This document shows positions 1 to 8,994 of a stretch of 64,000 bases of DNA, piece after piece. Numbering within the stretch: position 1 is the stretch's first letter; every line of letters begins with the position of its first letter. Both the position numbers and the translations under genes were made by a program. The notes under the pieces are model-generated. The model saw only the letters and a list, made by a program, of their open reading frames with translations, searched no databases and had not been told where the DNA came from. This DNA is from Luteibacter sp. Sphag1AF (GTDB lineage Bacteria > Pseudomonadota > Gammaproteobacteria > Xanthomonadales > Rhodanobacteraceae): contig NZ_JACHYH010000001.1 in NCBI RefSeq assembly GCF_014192715.1, positions 372,001 through 436,000 on the forward strand, given 5' to 3'.

Positions 1-1
1 G

Positions 2-106
2 CTGGCCGAAGCCCGCGAGCAGTTGCTGGCGCAGGCGGAACTCAGCGACGACGTCCGCGCGATGCTCGAATTTCTTGATCGCAGCGAGCGTTCGCTGGCG
101 CGGTAA
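2..106 (+). CDS. lpxA: C-terminal end of LpxA (UDP-N-acetylglucosamine acyltransferase), partial
   Basis: An open frame enters from the left edge and ends at TAA 104-106, giving 34 residues (LAEAREQLLAQ...SERSLAR). The Ala/Glu-rich helical tail and the position directly upstream of lpxB fit the C-terminal helices of LpxA, the first acyltransferase of lipid A synthesis, in the usual lpxD-fabZ-lpxA-lpxB order. The fragment is too short to carry a diagnostic motif, so the call rests mainly on context. Confidence 0.6.
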   Translation: MAEAREQLLAQAELSDDVRAMLEFLDRSERSLAR

Positions 107-164
107 CTTTGGTGGCCGTCATGGCCACCCTGGTTCGTATCGCCCAAGGCAGGAGGACACCATC

Positions 165-1394
165 ATGCAGAACACGACCTCGATGGCGTCGGCGCCCCTG
201 ATTGCACTGGTTGCCGGAGAAGACTCCGGTGACCAGCTCGGCGCCGATCTGATCCTCGCCCTGCGGCGTCGCTACCCCGATGCCCGCTTTGTCGGTATTG
301 GCGGCGCCCGCATGCTCGCTCAGGGCTTTGAATCCTGGTACGACATCCGCGAGCTTTCCGTCATGGGCTTTGCCGAAGTGCTGCGGCATCTGCCGCGACT
401 GCTTCGTCTGCGCAAGGATGTGACCGCACAGTTGCTCGCAGCACGCCCGGATATCGTGGTGGGCATCGACGCTCCGGACTTCAATCTGGGCGTGGAGCGC
501 AAGCTCAAAGCCGCTGGCCTGCGCACGGTGCATTACGTCAGCCCCTCGGTCTGGGCATGGCGTGAAAAACGCGCTGAGAAAATCGGCCAGTCCGCCGACC
601 GCGTGCTGTGCCTCTTTCCGATGGAACCGCCCATCTATCAGAAGCATGGCGTCGATGCCCGCTTCGTGGGTCACCCGCTGGCCGACCGTTTCCCGCTGGT
701 TGCCGACCGGGCTGCCGCGCGCGATGCGCTTGGCCTGCCTCAGGATGCGCCGGTGCTTGCCGTGCTGCCCGGCAGTCGTCCCAGCGAAATTGACCGGCTG
801 GGCACCATTTTTCTCGATGCGGCTGCCCGCGTTGCGGCATCCATGCCGCAGGTCCGCATCGTGGTGCCGGCCGCCAATCCGGCGGTACATGCTCGCCTGA
901 CGCAGTTGCTGTCGTCGTTCGCCGTTCCGGGTGCTACCGCGCCGCTGCTGGTAGACGGCCATTCGCACGAAGCCATGCTGGCTGCCGACACGGTGCTGCT
1001 GGCTTCGGGCACTGCCACGCTGGAAGCCATGCTGGCCAAGCGGCCCATGGTGGTGGGCTACCGCGTGGCGCCCACCAGCTATCGCATCGCGCGTGCGCTG
1101 AAAATGCTGAAGACCGACGTCTACGCGCTGCCCAACATCCTGGCGCGCGCCTGCGGGCTCGGCAATCGCCTGCTCGCCCCCGAATTCATGCAGGACGACT
1201 GCACGGCAGACAATCTCGCCCGCGCCACGCTGGACCTGCTGGGCGACAGCGAGCGCCGTGGCGGTATCGTTGCCGCGTTCGAATATCTGCATCAGGCACT
1301 GCGCGGCGGCCTGGAAGGACATGCCGCGGACCACGCCGCAGAAGCCATCGCCGAACTGATCCCTTCGCTTCCCAGCGAAGTCACCACGCGCTGA
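165..1394 (+). CDS. lpxB: Lipid-A-disaccharide synthase LpxB
   Basis: Glycosyltransferase that joins UDP-2,3-diacylglucosamine and lipid X to form the lipid A disaccharide at the inner membrane. 409 aa, a little longer than the usual ~380. Family landmarks seen: N-terminal [59 protein letters not shown] and the donor-site region [21 protein letters not shown]. The ATG at 165 is chosen because AGGAGG lies at 151-156; the frame is open further upstream, but that stretch has no family similarity. It follows lpxA by 58 bases and precedes rnhB by 14, so the three are probably one transcript. Confidence 0.97.
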   Translation: MQNTTSMASAPLIALVAGEDSGDQLGADLILALRRRYPDARFVGIGGARMLAQGFESWYDIRELSVMGFAEVLRHLPRLLRLRKDVTAQLLAARPDIVVGIDAPDFNLGVERKLKAAGLRTVHYVSPSVWAWREKRAEKIGQSADRVLCLFPMEPPIYQKHGVDARFVGHPLADRFPLVADRAAARDALGLPQDAPVLAVLPGSRPSEIDRLGTIFLDAAARVAASMPQVRIVVPAANPAVHARLTQLLSSFAVPGATAPLLVDGHSHEAMLAADTVLLASGTATLEAMLAKRPMVVGYRVAPTSYRIARALKMLKTDVYALPNILARACGLGNRLLAPEFMQDDCTADNLARATLDLLGDSERRGGIVAAFEYLHQALRGGLEGHAADHAAEAIAELIPSLPSEVTTR

Positions 1395-1408
1395 CCGGGT
1401 CACCTGCC

Positions 1409-2065
1409 ATGCCGCGCAAACGCAACGTCAGCTCCCGCCTTGAACCTGGCCTCATCGTCGCAGGTGTGGACGAAGCTGGCCGCGGGCCGCTGGCAGGCCC
1501 CGTCGTGGTGGCAGCCGTCATTCTGGACCCTGCGCGTGCCATTCGCGGATTGAACGACTCCAAGCAGTTGAACGAAAGCGTCCGCGAAAAGCTCTTCGAC
1601 CGCATCATCGAACGTGCCCTCGCGTTCACCGTGGTATTCGTCGAGCGCGACGAGATCGACCGCATCAACATCTTCCAGGCCACGATGACCGGCATGACGC
1701 GCTCGCTGATGGGGCTGTCTGTCGCGCCGCAGGTAGCGCTGATCGACGGCAATCGCCTGCCGAAGACACTGCCCTGCCAGGCCCATGCCGTGATTGGCGG
1801 CGATGCCACCGAGCCGGCCATCAGCGCCGCATCCATCCTGGCCAAGGTCAGCCGCGACCGGCACATGCATGAACTGGACGCCCGTTATCCCGGTTACGGC
1901 TTTGCCCGTCACAAGGGTTACGGCGTACCCGAACACCTGGATGCCCTGGAACGACTGGGCCCGTGCGATGCGCACCGGCGCAGTTTCGCGCCTGTGCGCC
2001 GCTGGTTTGAGCCTGCCGCTGGCGAGCCCGTGGCCGATCTTTTCGCCCCAGCCGCTGTCGGATAA
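1409..2065 (+). CDS. rnhB: Ribonuclease HII
   Basis: Cytoplasmic endonuclease that removes ribonucleotides from DNA-RNA hybrids. 218 aa, normal length. The metal-binding start [17 protein letters not shown] carries the catalytic DE pair, followed by LNDSKQL, the VALIDGN strand and the conserved [17 protein letters not shown]-type segment with HKGYGVPEH near the C terminus. It lies 14 bases after lpxB, the standard gammaproteobacterial order, and is probably co-transcribed with it. Confidence 0.96.
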   Translation: MPRKRNVSSRLEPGLIVAGVDEAGRGPLAGPVVVAAVILDPARAIRGLNDSKQLNESVREKLFDRIIERALAFTVVFVERDEIDRINIFQATMTGMTRSLMGLSVAPQVALIDGNRLPKTLPCQAHAVIGGDATEPAISAASILAKVSRDRHMHELDARYPGYGFARHKGYGVPEHLDALERLGPCDAHRRSFAPVRRWFEPAAGEPVADLFAPAAVG

Positions 2066-2196
2066 CCACGCGCAAGCCGCGCGCAGGCGCCCCTGCTGCG
2101 CAGCGAAATAAATCCTAAAGTCCTGTCATGTCCTGCCGAAAACGGGGGTAACGCCCTCCGCCCGAGGGTGTCTTCCCTTCCCTCCAGGTGCACGTC

Positions 2197-2559
2197 ATGA
2201 AAATCGCTCTTGCTGCTGCTCTTCTTCTCGCCGCCCCACTCAGCGCCCACGCCGCGTGCGCCTCCAAGGACTTCTCGGTTGACGGCTTCTCCGTCAAGGT
2301 CACCCAGGGCTCGGGCCAGCCGCGTTTCAGCATGAAGGGCCAGCTGGCCAACAAGTGCTCCGAAGCTGCGGCCGCGCAGATCCGCATCGACGCGAAGGAT
2401 GCTTCGGGCAAGGTGCTGGCAAGCAAGCAGGGCTGGCCGGCAGGCACGTCCAACATCAGCCCGGGCCAGTCGGTCGAGTTCGATCTGGGCCGTCTGTTCC
2501 GTTACCAGTCCGACATGTCCGACTACACGGTGACCGTGGTCGACGTCAAATCCTGGTAA
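2197..2559 (+). CDS. Small exported protein of unknown function
   Basis: 120 aa with a classic Sec signal peptide (MKIALAAALLLAAPLSAHAA, cleavage after AHA). The mature part has two Cys (early CASKDF and later NKCSEAAAA) that could form one disulfide, and a beta-rich pattern ending in YTVTVVDVKSW, resembling small FxLYD-type beta-sandwich secreted proteins. A start at GTG 2188 is possible; ATG 2197 is preferred because it begins the signal peptide. It is convergent with moeA, with only 3 bases between the stops. Function unknown. Confidence 0.75.
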   Translation: MKIALAAALLLAAPLSAHAACASKDFSVDGFSVKVTQGSGQPRFSMKGQLANKCSEAAAAQIRIDAKDASGKVLASKQGWPAGTSNISPGQSVEFDLGRLFRYQSDMSDYTVTVVDVKSW

Positions 2560-2562
2560 TCG

Positions 2563-3750
2563 CTAAAGCGCCAGCCAGCGCACGCGCTCGCCGGCAGCAA
2601 ACGGCAACTCTCGCGACGGCAGCCACACCAGTGCGTGTGCCGACGCCAGATTGCTGAGCATGTGGGAGTCCTGCTTCGGCAGGACTTCCAGTTCCACCGT
2701 CCCGGCATGGTCCATCATGCGCATGCGGACCAGTCGGTCGCGTTCGGCATCCGCTTCCACCTCTGACGACAGCACCCCCGAGCGCCACTGCGGCATCGGC
2801 TCGGTCAATCCTTCCATGTGTCCAAGCACCGCCCGCGCGTGCACGGCCAGGCACACCAGCACCGCCGCCGGATTGCCCGGCATGCCCAGCAATGCCGTGT
2901 TTCCGCGCATGCCGAACCACAGCGGCTTGCCCGGCTTCTGCGCCACTTTCCAGAACACGCGGGACACCCCCAGACGCTCGGCCACCACGGGCACGAAGTC
3001 GCGGTCACCCACGGATACACCGCCACTGGTCACCACCAGATCGGCGCTGTCCAGCGCCTGCTGCATCGCCCGGGCAAGCGCCTCTTCATCGTCCGGCACA
3101 TACACCACCGACGGCTCGCCATAGCCCTGCTCTACAAACCACGAGCGCAGAAGCGGACCATTCGCGTCGTAAACCTGCCCCGGCCCCAACGGTTCGCCAG
3201 CGCGGCGGATTTCATCGCCCGTGACCAGCACCGCAATGCGCGGACGCTGCCGCACCAGCACCTCGTCCACGCCCGCCATGCACAAAGCGGCCACAAGGCC
3301 CGAGGTGACACGCTGGCCGGTAAGCGCCAGCGTTGTACCGGCTGCCAGCTCCTCGCCCGCGTAGCGCACGCCCGTGCCCTCTGCGACGGCTTCGCGCAGA
3401 TGAATGCGGCCGCCATCGCGATCCACGATCTCCTGCCGCGCAATGGCGTCCGCACCTTCCGGCAACATGCCTCCGGTGTAGATGCGCACAGCCAGCCCGG
3501 GCCCCACGCGGGCGGGCGACGGATCACCCGCCGCCGACGTACCGATGAGTTCCCGCGGCGCCAGGCCATCCGCACTGCATAGGGCGTAACCATCCAGCGC
3601 GCTTTGCGTGAAGCGGGGCAACGCAATGCGCGCACCCGGCGCTTCGGCCAGCACGGCGCCAAGCGCGGCGGTGACCGGAACCCGCTCGCTGTCACGCCGC
3701 ATCACGTGCCGGCGGTACTCACCCAATGCGGCTTCAATGGCCAGCAACAT
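2563..3750 (-). CDS. moeA: Molybdopterin molybdenumtransferase MoeA
   Basis: Inserts molybdate into adenylylated molybdopterin, the last general step of Mo cofactor synthesis. 395 aa, slightly short of the usual ~410. Seen: ALDGYAL near the N terminus, VRIYTGGMLPEGADAI, VLVTGDEI, GQVYDANGPLL, VVTSGGVSVGDRDFV and KPGKPLWFG...LGMPGNPAAVLV. The ATG at 3750 directly abuts the TGA of the upstream moaC-moaB gene, with GGGAGAG just before, so translation is probably coupled. Last gene of the minus-strand moa cluster. Confidence 0.96.
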   Translation of the reverse strand: MLLAIEAALGEYRRHVMRRDSERVPVTAALGAVLAEAPGARIALPRFTQSALDGYALCSADGLAPRELIGTSAAGDPSPARVGPGLAVRIYTGGMLPEGADAIARQEIVDRDGGRIHLREAVAEGTGVRYAGEELAAGTTLALTGQRVTSGLVAALCMAGVDEVLVRQRPRIAVLVTGDEIRRAGEPLGPGQVYDANGPLLRSWFVEQGYGEPSVVYVPDDEEALARAMQQALDSADLVVTSGGVSVGDRDFVPVVAERLGVSRVFWKVAQKPGKPLWFGMRGNTALLGMPGNPAAVLVCLAVHARAVLGHMEGLTEPMPQWRSGVLSSEVEADAERDRLVRMRMMDHAGTVELEVLPKQDSHMLSNLASAHALVWLPSRELPFAAGERVRWLAL

Positions 3751-4689
3751 TCAACTCTCCCTGGTGTAACCACCCGCATGCGCGCCACCCTGACGGCCGG
3801 TTTCCACCAGATGCACCACGCCCGGCAACACCGCCGCAAGCGACTCCCGGGCACCCGCGCGACTGCCGGGAAAAGTGAGCACCAGGGACTCGCGCGCGTA
3901 GCCAGCCACGCCACGGGACAGCATCGCGTACGGCATGCGCTGCTGACCGAAAGCACGCGCGGTTTCCATGATTCCGGGAATATCCACGTCGATCATGGGG
4001 CGCACCACATCTACCGTGATGTCACGCGGCCCCAGGCCCGTGCCACCGACGGTGACGATCAGGGTGATGCCCGCATCAATCAACTGGCGCAGATGATCGG
4101 CCAGCTGGCCGGCATCATCAGGAAGTACAACGTAATCCACGGGCGAGAAACCCGCGGCCTCCAGCGAATCCTTGACCGCGACGCCTGCCGTATCCGGCTT
4201 CGCACCGCTGGCCACCGTATCGGACAGCACCACGACCGCTGCCGTGCGTGCAGCGGACAACTCGCGCCTGTAGTGCGATTTGCCGCCGATCTTGCGTTCC
4301 AGACGGCAGTCTTCGATGTGCAGGTCATCCGGCTCTGCGTATGGCTTGAGCATGTCGTACAACGTGAGCGCCGCCATGTTCGCCGCCACGAGCGCCTCCA
4401 TCTCCACACCAGTCGGGCCAATGGTCTGCACTTCAGCGATCACGCGCACGTGACGTTCACCGAGCTCGTAAATCACCTCTGCGCGATGAATGGGCAACGG
4501 GTGACATAACGGAATCAGCTCGTCGGTGCGCTTCGCGGCAAGGATGCCGGCGACGCGTGCGGTCTTGAGCGCATCCCCCTTTTCCGTCTCGCCCGAGCGA
4601 AGCAACTGGATGCATGAGGCCGGCGCATGCAGCGTGGCGGTGGCGCGCGCCTTGCGCAGGGAGTCGGGCTTCTGGCTGACGTCTTTCAT
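3751..4689 (-). CDS. moaCB: Bifunctional MoaC-MoaB fusion (cyclic pyranopterin monophosphate synthase + molybdopterin adenylyltransferase family)
   Basis: 312 aa with two complete domains. Residues ~1-155 are MoaC: KGDALKTARVAGILAAKRT, LCHPLPI, GPTGVEMEAL and the catalytic-loop region IEDCRLERKIGGKSH. Residues ~160-312 are MoaB/MogA-like: VVVLSDTVASG, PDDAGQLADHL, VTVGGTGLGPRDITVD and LTFPGS. MoaC makes cyclic pyranopterin monophosphate together with MoaA; the MoaB/MogA family adenylylates molybdopterin. The start ATG 4689 overlaps the moaE stop by 4 bases. The reading frame is uninterrupted through the linker, so this is a genuine fusion and not a frame error. Confidence 0.95.
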   Translation of the reverse strand: MKDVSQKPDSLRKARATATLHAPASCIQLLRSGETEKGDALKTARVAGILAAKRTDELIPLCHPLPIHRAEVIYELGERHVRVIAEVQTIGPTGVEMEALVAANMAALTLYDMLKPYAEPDDLHIEDCRLERKIGGKSHYRRELSAARTAAVVVLSDTVASGAKPDTAGVAVKDSLEAAGFSPVDYVVLPDDAGQLADHLRQLIDAGITLIVTVGGTGLGPRDITVDVVRPMIDVDIPGIMETARAFGQQRMPYAMLSRGVAGYARESLVLTFPGSRAGARESLAAVLPGVVHLVETGRQGGAHAGGYTRES

Positions 4690-5171
4690 GCGTGATGGTG
4701 GCTCGTGGATGCGTGGGAATGCGGCGCCGACTCGTTCAGGTCGTCGCGAATGCAGCAGCCTTCGACAAAGGCGCTGCTGCCGTCGGTGTAGAACTCTTCT
4801 TTCCAGATGGGTGCGCCGTGCTTCACCGCATCCACCGCATGACGGCACGCCTCAAACGCCTCGGCACGATGCGCCGCGCGCACCACACACACGATGGCAA
4901 TGTCACCGATGCGCAATTCGCCCAGACGGTGGCGCACGCGGCAATAGGCAACGCCAAACTGCTCGCGCGTCTGCGCTTCCACTTCGCGGATGATTTTCGC
5001 AGCCATGGGCGCGTGGGCGGTGTACACAAGGCGATCAACGGAACGTCCTTCGTGATGATCCCGCACCGTTCCCACGAACATCGCCAGACCGCCGCAGTCC
5101 GGATACGCATCCAGCGCCAGCAGCGGTTCCACCGCGATGGGTTCGTGCGTCAGCACATCGTCCGTCGTCAC
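4686..5171 (-). CDS. moaE: Molybdopterin synthase catalytic subunit MoaE
   Basis: 161 aa large subunit of molybdopterin synthase, which with MoaD converts cyclic pyranopterin monophosphate into molybdopterin. Seen: GGLAMFVGTVRDHHEGR, LVYTAHAPMA, the VRHRLGELRIGD loop, HRAEAF and PIWKEEF with the conserved Lys. The His-rich C-terminal tail (HSHASTSHHHA) is unusual and could bind metal. The start is GTG 5171, chosen because AGGAGG stands five bases upstream and the moaD stop ends at 5173; the longer open frame upstream overlaps moaD and lacks similarity. Confidence 0.94.
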   Translation of the reverse strand: MTTDDVLTHEPIAVEPLLALDAYPDCGGLAMFVGTVRDHHEGRSVDRLVYTAHAPMAAKIIREVEAQTREQFGVAYCRVRHRLGELRIGDIAIVCVVRAAHRAEAFEACRHAVDAVKHGAPIWKEEFYTDGSSAFVEGCCIRDDLNESAPHSHASTSHHHA

Positions 5172-5172
5172 A

Positions 5173-5424
5173 TCAACCTCCTGCCACGGGGGGAAGCAAC
5201 GCAATACGCCCGTCCACGGGCAAGGCATCGGCACGGCGGATCACCGTGTCGCCGCTGACGCATGCGCAGCGATCAAGCAGACCCGCCAGATCCGGGCGTG
5301 CCGCTGCCAGCGAAGCCAGCGCGTCGGCCACGCTGCGCACCGCATCGTCCACGTCAACGCGACACTCATCCGTGCCAGCAATCCTGCGCATATTCGCAAA
5401 AAGCTCGAAAACAACAACAGCCAT
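5173..5424 (-). CDS. moaD: Molybdopterin synthase sulfur carrier subunit MoaD
   Basis: 83 aa ubiquitin-like protein ending in Gly-Gly (PPVAGG), the C terminus that is thiocarboxylated and donates sulfur to MoaE. The ATG at 5424 (MAVVVFELFAN) has GGAGA just upstream. It lies between moaA (20 bases) and moaE (1 base), so the three should be co-expressed. Confidence 0.92.
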   Translation of the reverse strand: MAVVVFELFANMRRIAGTDECRVDVDDAVRSVADALASLAAARPDLAGLLDRCACVSGDTVIRRADALPVDGRIALLPPVAGG

Positions 5425-5444
5425 GAATTCTCCGGCGCAGGCGG

Positions 5445-6422
5445 TCAACCGCCCATCGCATGCATGGTGAGGGGACGATCCACCGGACCTGGATGCGCCG
5501 CGTAGCCCGCTTCTTTCAGCCATACCGCGCGGCGCACGCGCTCGCGCAATGCGGCATCGTCGTCACCCTCGCGAAGGAAGTGCCCCAGCGGGGTGCCGAC
5601 CGGCGAAAACAGGCAGGTATACAGCTCGCCCGTTGCCGTGATGCGCAGGCGGTCGCAGGTGGAACAAAACGGGTCGGACACCGTGGAAATGATGCCAAGC
5701 GGGTAATGACCGTCGATAAGAAACGGCGTAGCGGGGTCGCTTCCGCGTGGTTGCCGCTCTACCCGGTGAAACGGCGCGATGGCCGCCAGCATGTCTGCCT
5801 CGCTGACCACCTGCCCCCGCTGCCAGTGCCCCGGGGCGTCCAGCGGCATGTATTCGATGAAGCGAAGCGGCAGCTGGCGGCTCATGGCCCATTGCAACAG
5901 CGGCACGATGTCCTTTTCGTTGGCATCGCGCACCACCACGGCGTTCAGTTTGATCCGGGCGCCTGCCGCGACCAGCGCGTTGATGCCGTCGAGCACCGGC
6001 TCAACCGGCGCGCGGGTAAGCGCGCGGAAGGTTTCAGGGTCGATGGCATCCAGGCTGACGTTGAAGTCATCGACCCCAGCGTCCACCAGTTGCTGCGCGC
6101 GCGGCGCCATGCGCGAGGCGTTGGTCGTCATGGACAGGCGCTGGAGGCCACGCGCGCGCAGTGCCGAAATCGCCTGAACGCACTCGACCAGGTCCCGCCG
6201 CAGCAATGGCTCGCCGCCGGTCAGCCGAATCTGCGTGATGCCCTCGTCCACGAACAATCCGGCCAGGCGGACCACCTCATCCAGCGTCAGCACGCTTGAA
6301 CGCGGCAACCAGTCCGGATGCTCGGGCATGCAGTACGAGCAACGGAAATTGCAGCGATCCGTAAGGGATATCCGCAGTTTTCGCTTGCGTCGTCCGTGCT
6401 GGTCGGTCAGTTGGGCGGTCAT
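5445..6422 (-). CDS. moaA: GTP 3',8-cyclase MoaA (radical SAM)
   Basis: Radical-SAM enzyme that starts Mo cofactor synthesis from GTP. 325 aa from ATG 6422. The N-terminal cluster CNFRCSYC (CxxxCxxC), the LTGGEPLLRRD SAM motif, SMTTNA, and the C-terminal second cluster CSTCDRLRITATGELYTC are present, and the protein ends in the essential Gly-Gly (HAMGG). Two in-frame upstream ATGs (6440, 6491) are possible; none has a strong ribosome site, and the conserved family sequence begins at LRISLTDRCN, so the shortest was taken. First gene of the minus-strand moaA-D-E-CB-moeA cluster. The leader 6423-6669 was searched by eye for a Moco riboswitch without a convincing match. Confidence 0.95.
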   Translation of the reverse strand: MTAQLTDQHGRRKRKLRISLTDRCNFRCSYCMPEHPDWLPRSSVLTLDEVVRLAGLFVDEGITQIRLTGGEPLLRRDLVECVQAISALRARGLQRLSMTTNASRMAPRAQQLVDAGVDDFNVSLDAIDPETFRALTRAPVEPVLDGINALVAAGARIKLNAVVVRDANEKDIVPLLQWAMSRQLPLRFIEYMPLDAPGHWQRGQVVSEADMLAAIAPFHRVERQPRGSDPATPFLIDGHYPLGIISTVSDPFCSTCDRLRITATGELYTCLFSPVGTPLGHFLREGDDDAALRERVRRAVWLKEAGYAAHPGPVDRPLTMHAMGG

Positions 6423-6669
6423 TGTCTGCTCAGTGTGCATATCGGCCGTGAGAGCGTTGTTGGCGGCACTCACGCCGTGTATATCCGGCATCGTGCCAGA
6501 CTTGCCCCAAGAGCGTCGCGGCCTTGCCTGACTATCCGGGCAAAGACAGGGCAGGAAGCGTAAGCCCTGACCTTGCCGGTGCGTAAGCCGCGGCCTCTGG
6601 CAAGCTCTCACAGTCCAACGTCCCGGCAACACACCGCCATACTCCGGCAAGCCTCAACGGACGGATGCC

Positions 6670-7506
6670 ATGCACGACGCCAGCCCCTCCCGACTCGTTT
6701 ACCGACACCGCTGGCCCGTGCGCGTCATGCACTGGATCAACGTGGCATGCCTGCTTGCACTGCTGGGAAGCGGCCTGCAAATCTTCAATGCGCATCCGGC
6801 GCTGTACCTCGGGAACCGCTCGGACCCCGGGGCCGAAGTCCTGAAAATCGACGCGCAGCGCCAGGGTGACGGCCCCATGCGCGGCGTCACCCAGGTAGGC
6901 AGCGCCTCTTTCGATACCACGGGTGTGCTGGGCGTCTCACGCAGCAACGGACAGGAGCAGGCCCGCGCCTTCCCCTCCTGGGCGACGATTCCCGGCGCCG
7001 GCTGGCTGGCCATGGGGCGGCGCTGGCATTTCTTCTTTGCGTGGCTCTTCGTGATCAACGGGCTTTGTTACGTTGCCTGGTCTGTCGCCAGCCGGCATTT
7101 CCAGCGCGATCTTGTCCCCACGCGCCGCGACTGGCGCGGCATTGGCCGCTCCGTGCTGGACCACGTGCGCCTGCGCCACCCCGAAGGCGACGAGGCGCTA
7201 CGCTACAACGTGCTTCAACGCATTGCGTACCTGGTGGCGATCTTCATTTTCGGTGGCGGCATCGTGCTGATGGGGCTGGCCATGTCGCCCCGCATGGATG
7301 CGGTCCTGTCACCGCTGGTGGACCTGATCGGCGGACGGCAGACCGCGCGCACGCTGCATTTCATCATTGCCTGCGGCTTCGTCGCCTTCGTGGTGGTCCA
7401 CGTGGTGGAAGTGATTCTTACCGGCCCGATAAACCAGCTGCGAGGCATGATTACCGGCTATTACCGCGTAAAGAAGCAGCCACCGGAGGAGACACCGCAT
7501 GACTGA
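6670..7506 (+). CDS. Cytochrome b561-family membrane subunit
   Basis: 278 aa di-heme cytochrome b type integral membrane protein, like the b subunits of Ni/Fe-hydrogenase, thiosulfate reductase and MsrPQ-like systems. About four membrane segments: ~17-38 (VMHWINVACLLALLGSG), ~118-140 (RWHFFFAWLFVINGLCYV), ~185-210 and ~238-262. His in MHW, RWHFFF, LHFIIACG and VVHVVEV are candidate heme ligands. The stop overlaps the start of the following molybdoenzyme by 8 bases, so it probably passes electrons to or from that enzyme. Confidence 0.88.
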   Translation: MHDASPSRLVYRHRWPVRVMHWINVACLLALLGSGLQIFNAHPALYLGNRSDPGAEVLKIDAQRQGDGPMRGVTQVGSASFDTTGVLGVSRSNGQEQARAFPSWATIPGAGWLAMGRRWHFFFAWLFVINGLCYVAWSVASRHFQRDLVPTRRDWRGIGRSVLDHVRLRHPEGDEALRYNVLQRIAYLVAIFIFGGGIVLMGLAMSPRMDAVLSPLVDLIGGRQTARTLHFIIACGFVAFVVVHVVEVILTGPINQLRGMITGYYRVKKQPPEETPHD

Positions 7507-8254
7507 CCGTCGCCGTTTCCTGCGCCATACCGCCCTCGCGCTGGGCGGCGTCATCGTCACCGGCTGCGACCGCATCTCCGACAGCCAGACCGGCGAGCGT
7601 ATCCTCAGCCAGGCGGAGAAACTGAACCACCTTGCGCAAAAAATCGCCGCGCCCGGCGATGTGCTCGCCAAAGAGTTCACCGAGGCCGATATTTCAGCGG
7701 TATTCAAGCCCAACGGCAGCACCATGCCGGACACACCCGACTATCGCGCACTGCTGAACAACGCCTTCCGCGACTATCGCCTCGCGATAGGCGGCATGGT
7801 GGAACGGCCGGCGCTGTTATCCATCAGCGACCTTCGCGCGCTGGGCATGCGTACCCAGATCACCCGGCACGACTGCGTGGAGGGCTGGAGCGCTATCGGC
7901 AAATGGACCGGCACGCCGCTTCGTCAGGTGATGGACTTTGTGCGGCCGCATATGCGCGCCCGCTATGTGGTTTTTCACTGCTACGACGAGTACGAGGAAG
8001 GCACGCCGTACTACGAGAGCATTGATCTTGCCGAAGCCCGCCACCCGCAAACCCTGCTTGCCTACATGCTCAACGGCCATGATTTGCCGGTACAGAACGG
8101 CGCCCCCCTGCGCCTGCGCGTAGAGCGGCAACTCGGTTACAAGCACGCCAAGTACATCCGCAGCCTTCAATTCACCGACTCTTTCGCATCCATCGGCGAC
8201 GGTAAAGGCGGGTATTGGGAAGACAATGGATATGAGTGGTACGCAGGAATCTGA
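7499..8254 (+). CDS. Tat-exported molybdopterin-dependent oxidoreductase (sulfite-oxidase/MsrP fold)
   Basis: 251 aa. The N terminus carries a twin-arginine motif (RRRFLRH) and then a lipobox VTGC at residue 23, so it should be a Tat-exported lipoprotein. The Mo-ligand region ITRHDCVEGW (Cys about 126) followed by GKWTGTPL, HCYDEYEEG, LAYMLNGHDLP and PLRLRVERQLGYKHAKYI are hallmarks of the sulfite-oxidase-type Moco domain. It is translationally coupled to the cytochrome b gene and lies beside the Moco biosynthesis genes. Substrate unknown; methionine sulfoxide or another S/N-oxide reductase activity is plausible. Confidence 0.9.
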   Translation: MTDRRRFLRHTALALGGVIVTGCDRISDSQTGERILSQAEKLNHLAQKIAAPGDVLAKEFTEADISAVFKPNGSTMPDTPDYRALLNNAFRDYRLAIGGMVERPALLSISDLRALGMRTQITRHDCVEGWSAIGKWTGTPLRQVMDFVRPHMRARYVVFHCYDEYEEGTPYYESIDLAEARHPQTLLAYMLNGHDLPVQNGAPLRLRVERQLGYKHAKYIRSLQFTDSFASIGDGKGGYWEDNGYEWYAGI

Positions 8255-8455
8255 CGCGGCGCAACAGGTTCAGTTGGCCCTCACGTTTTGGGCTCTATAA
8301 CCCGTGGGCTCGTCAAGAACCTTAAAAAAAGGGTCGAAACGAGAAAAAAAACCGCTCTACCCTATTTCCCAAGGCGCAAAGCAACGCTAGAGTGAGTCGC
8401 CCGCGGGGCACCGGCCGGACAGGCCGCACTTTTCGATCAAGTGACAAGGATAACC

Positions 8456-8866
8456 ATGGCCAAGACCACCAAATCGGCGGCGACCAAGAAAGCCGCCAAG
8501 GCGCCTGCAAAGGCTGCCGCCAAGACCGCTGCAAAGACGCCCGCCGCGATCAAGCCGATCAAGGAAGCGCTGTCGAAGTCGACCCTCGTTGCTCACCTCG
8601 TTGAAATCAGCGGCGTAGAGAGCAAGTCCGTGAAGGCCGTTCTGGCTTCCCTCGAAAGCGTCATCAGCGCTTCGGTGCACAAGAAGGGCGCAGGTACCTT
8701 CACGCTGCCCGGCCTGCTGAAGATCACCTCGGTGGCCGTTGCTGCCAAGCCGAAGCGCAAGGGCAAGGATCCGTTCACCGGTGAAGAGCGCTGGTTCGCC
8801 GCCAAGCCGGCATCGGTCAAGGTCAAGGTTCGCCCGCTGAAGAAGCTCAAAGACGCGGCAGCCTGA
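8456..8866 (+). CDS. HU-family DNA-binding protein with Lys/Ala-rich N-terminal tail
   Basis: 136 aa nucleoid-type protein. Residues 1-~38 are a basic tail of alternating Lys and Ala (KTTKSAATKKAAKAPAKAAA), similar to histone H1-like tails. Residues ~45-133 are an HU/IHF domain (STLVAHLVEISGVESKSVKAVLASLESVI, FTLPGLLKI, arm region with KGKDPFTGEERWFAAKPAS). ATG 8456 has AAGGA at 8446-8450. It is monocistronic, with a strong terminator after it. The upstream gap 8255-8455 holds two A-tracts (8325-8331, 8343-8350) but no clear promoter by eye. Confidence 0.92.
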   Translation: MAKTTKSAATKKAAKAPAKAAAKTAAKTPAAIKPIKEALSKSTLVAHLVEISGVESKSVKAVLASLESVISASVHKKGAGTFTLPGLLKITSVAVAAKPKRKGKDPFTGEERWFAAKPASVKVKVRPLKKLKDAAA

Positions 8867-8923
8867 TCTGACGCGCACGTCACGCATCACGCGTAGACGC
8901 GCAGCGACAAAAAAGCATTCCGA

Positions 8924-8951
8924 ACGCCCCCGCCTCTGGCGGGGGCGTTTT
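8924..8951 (+). terminator. Rho-independent terminator after the HU-like gene
   Basis: A perfect 11 bp G+C-rich stem (ACGCCCCCGCC at 8924-8934 with GGCGGGGGCGT at 8938-8948), a TCT loop and a following T-run. It lies 57 bases after the HU-like stop and before the BlaI operators. Confidence 0.85.
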
Positions 8952-8994
8952 GGTTTCTGCGTCACGTAAAAGCAGCCGTGTGCCGGAAGTCATG

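Noticed and set aside
6423-6669. Possible Moco riboswitch in the moaA leader
   Set aside because: Some hairpins are present, but I could not place the conserved Moco-riboswitch core, so it is not claimed.
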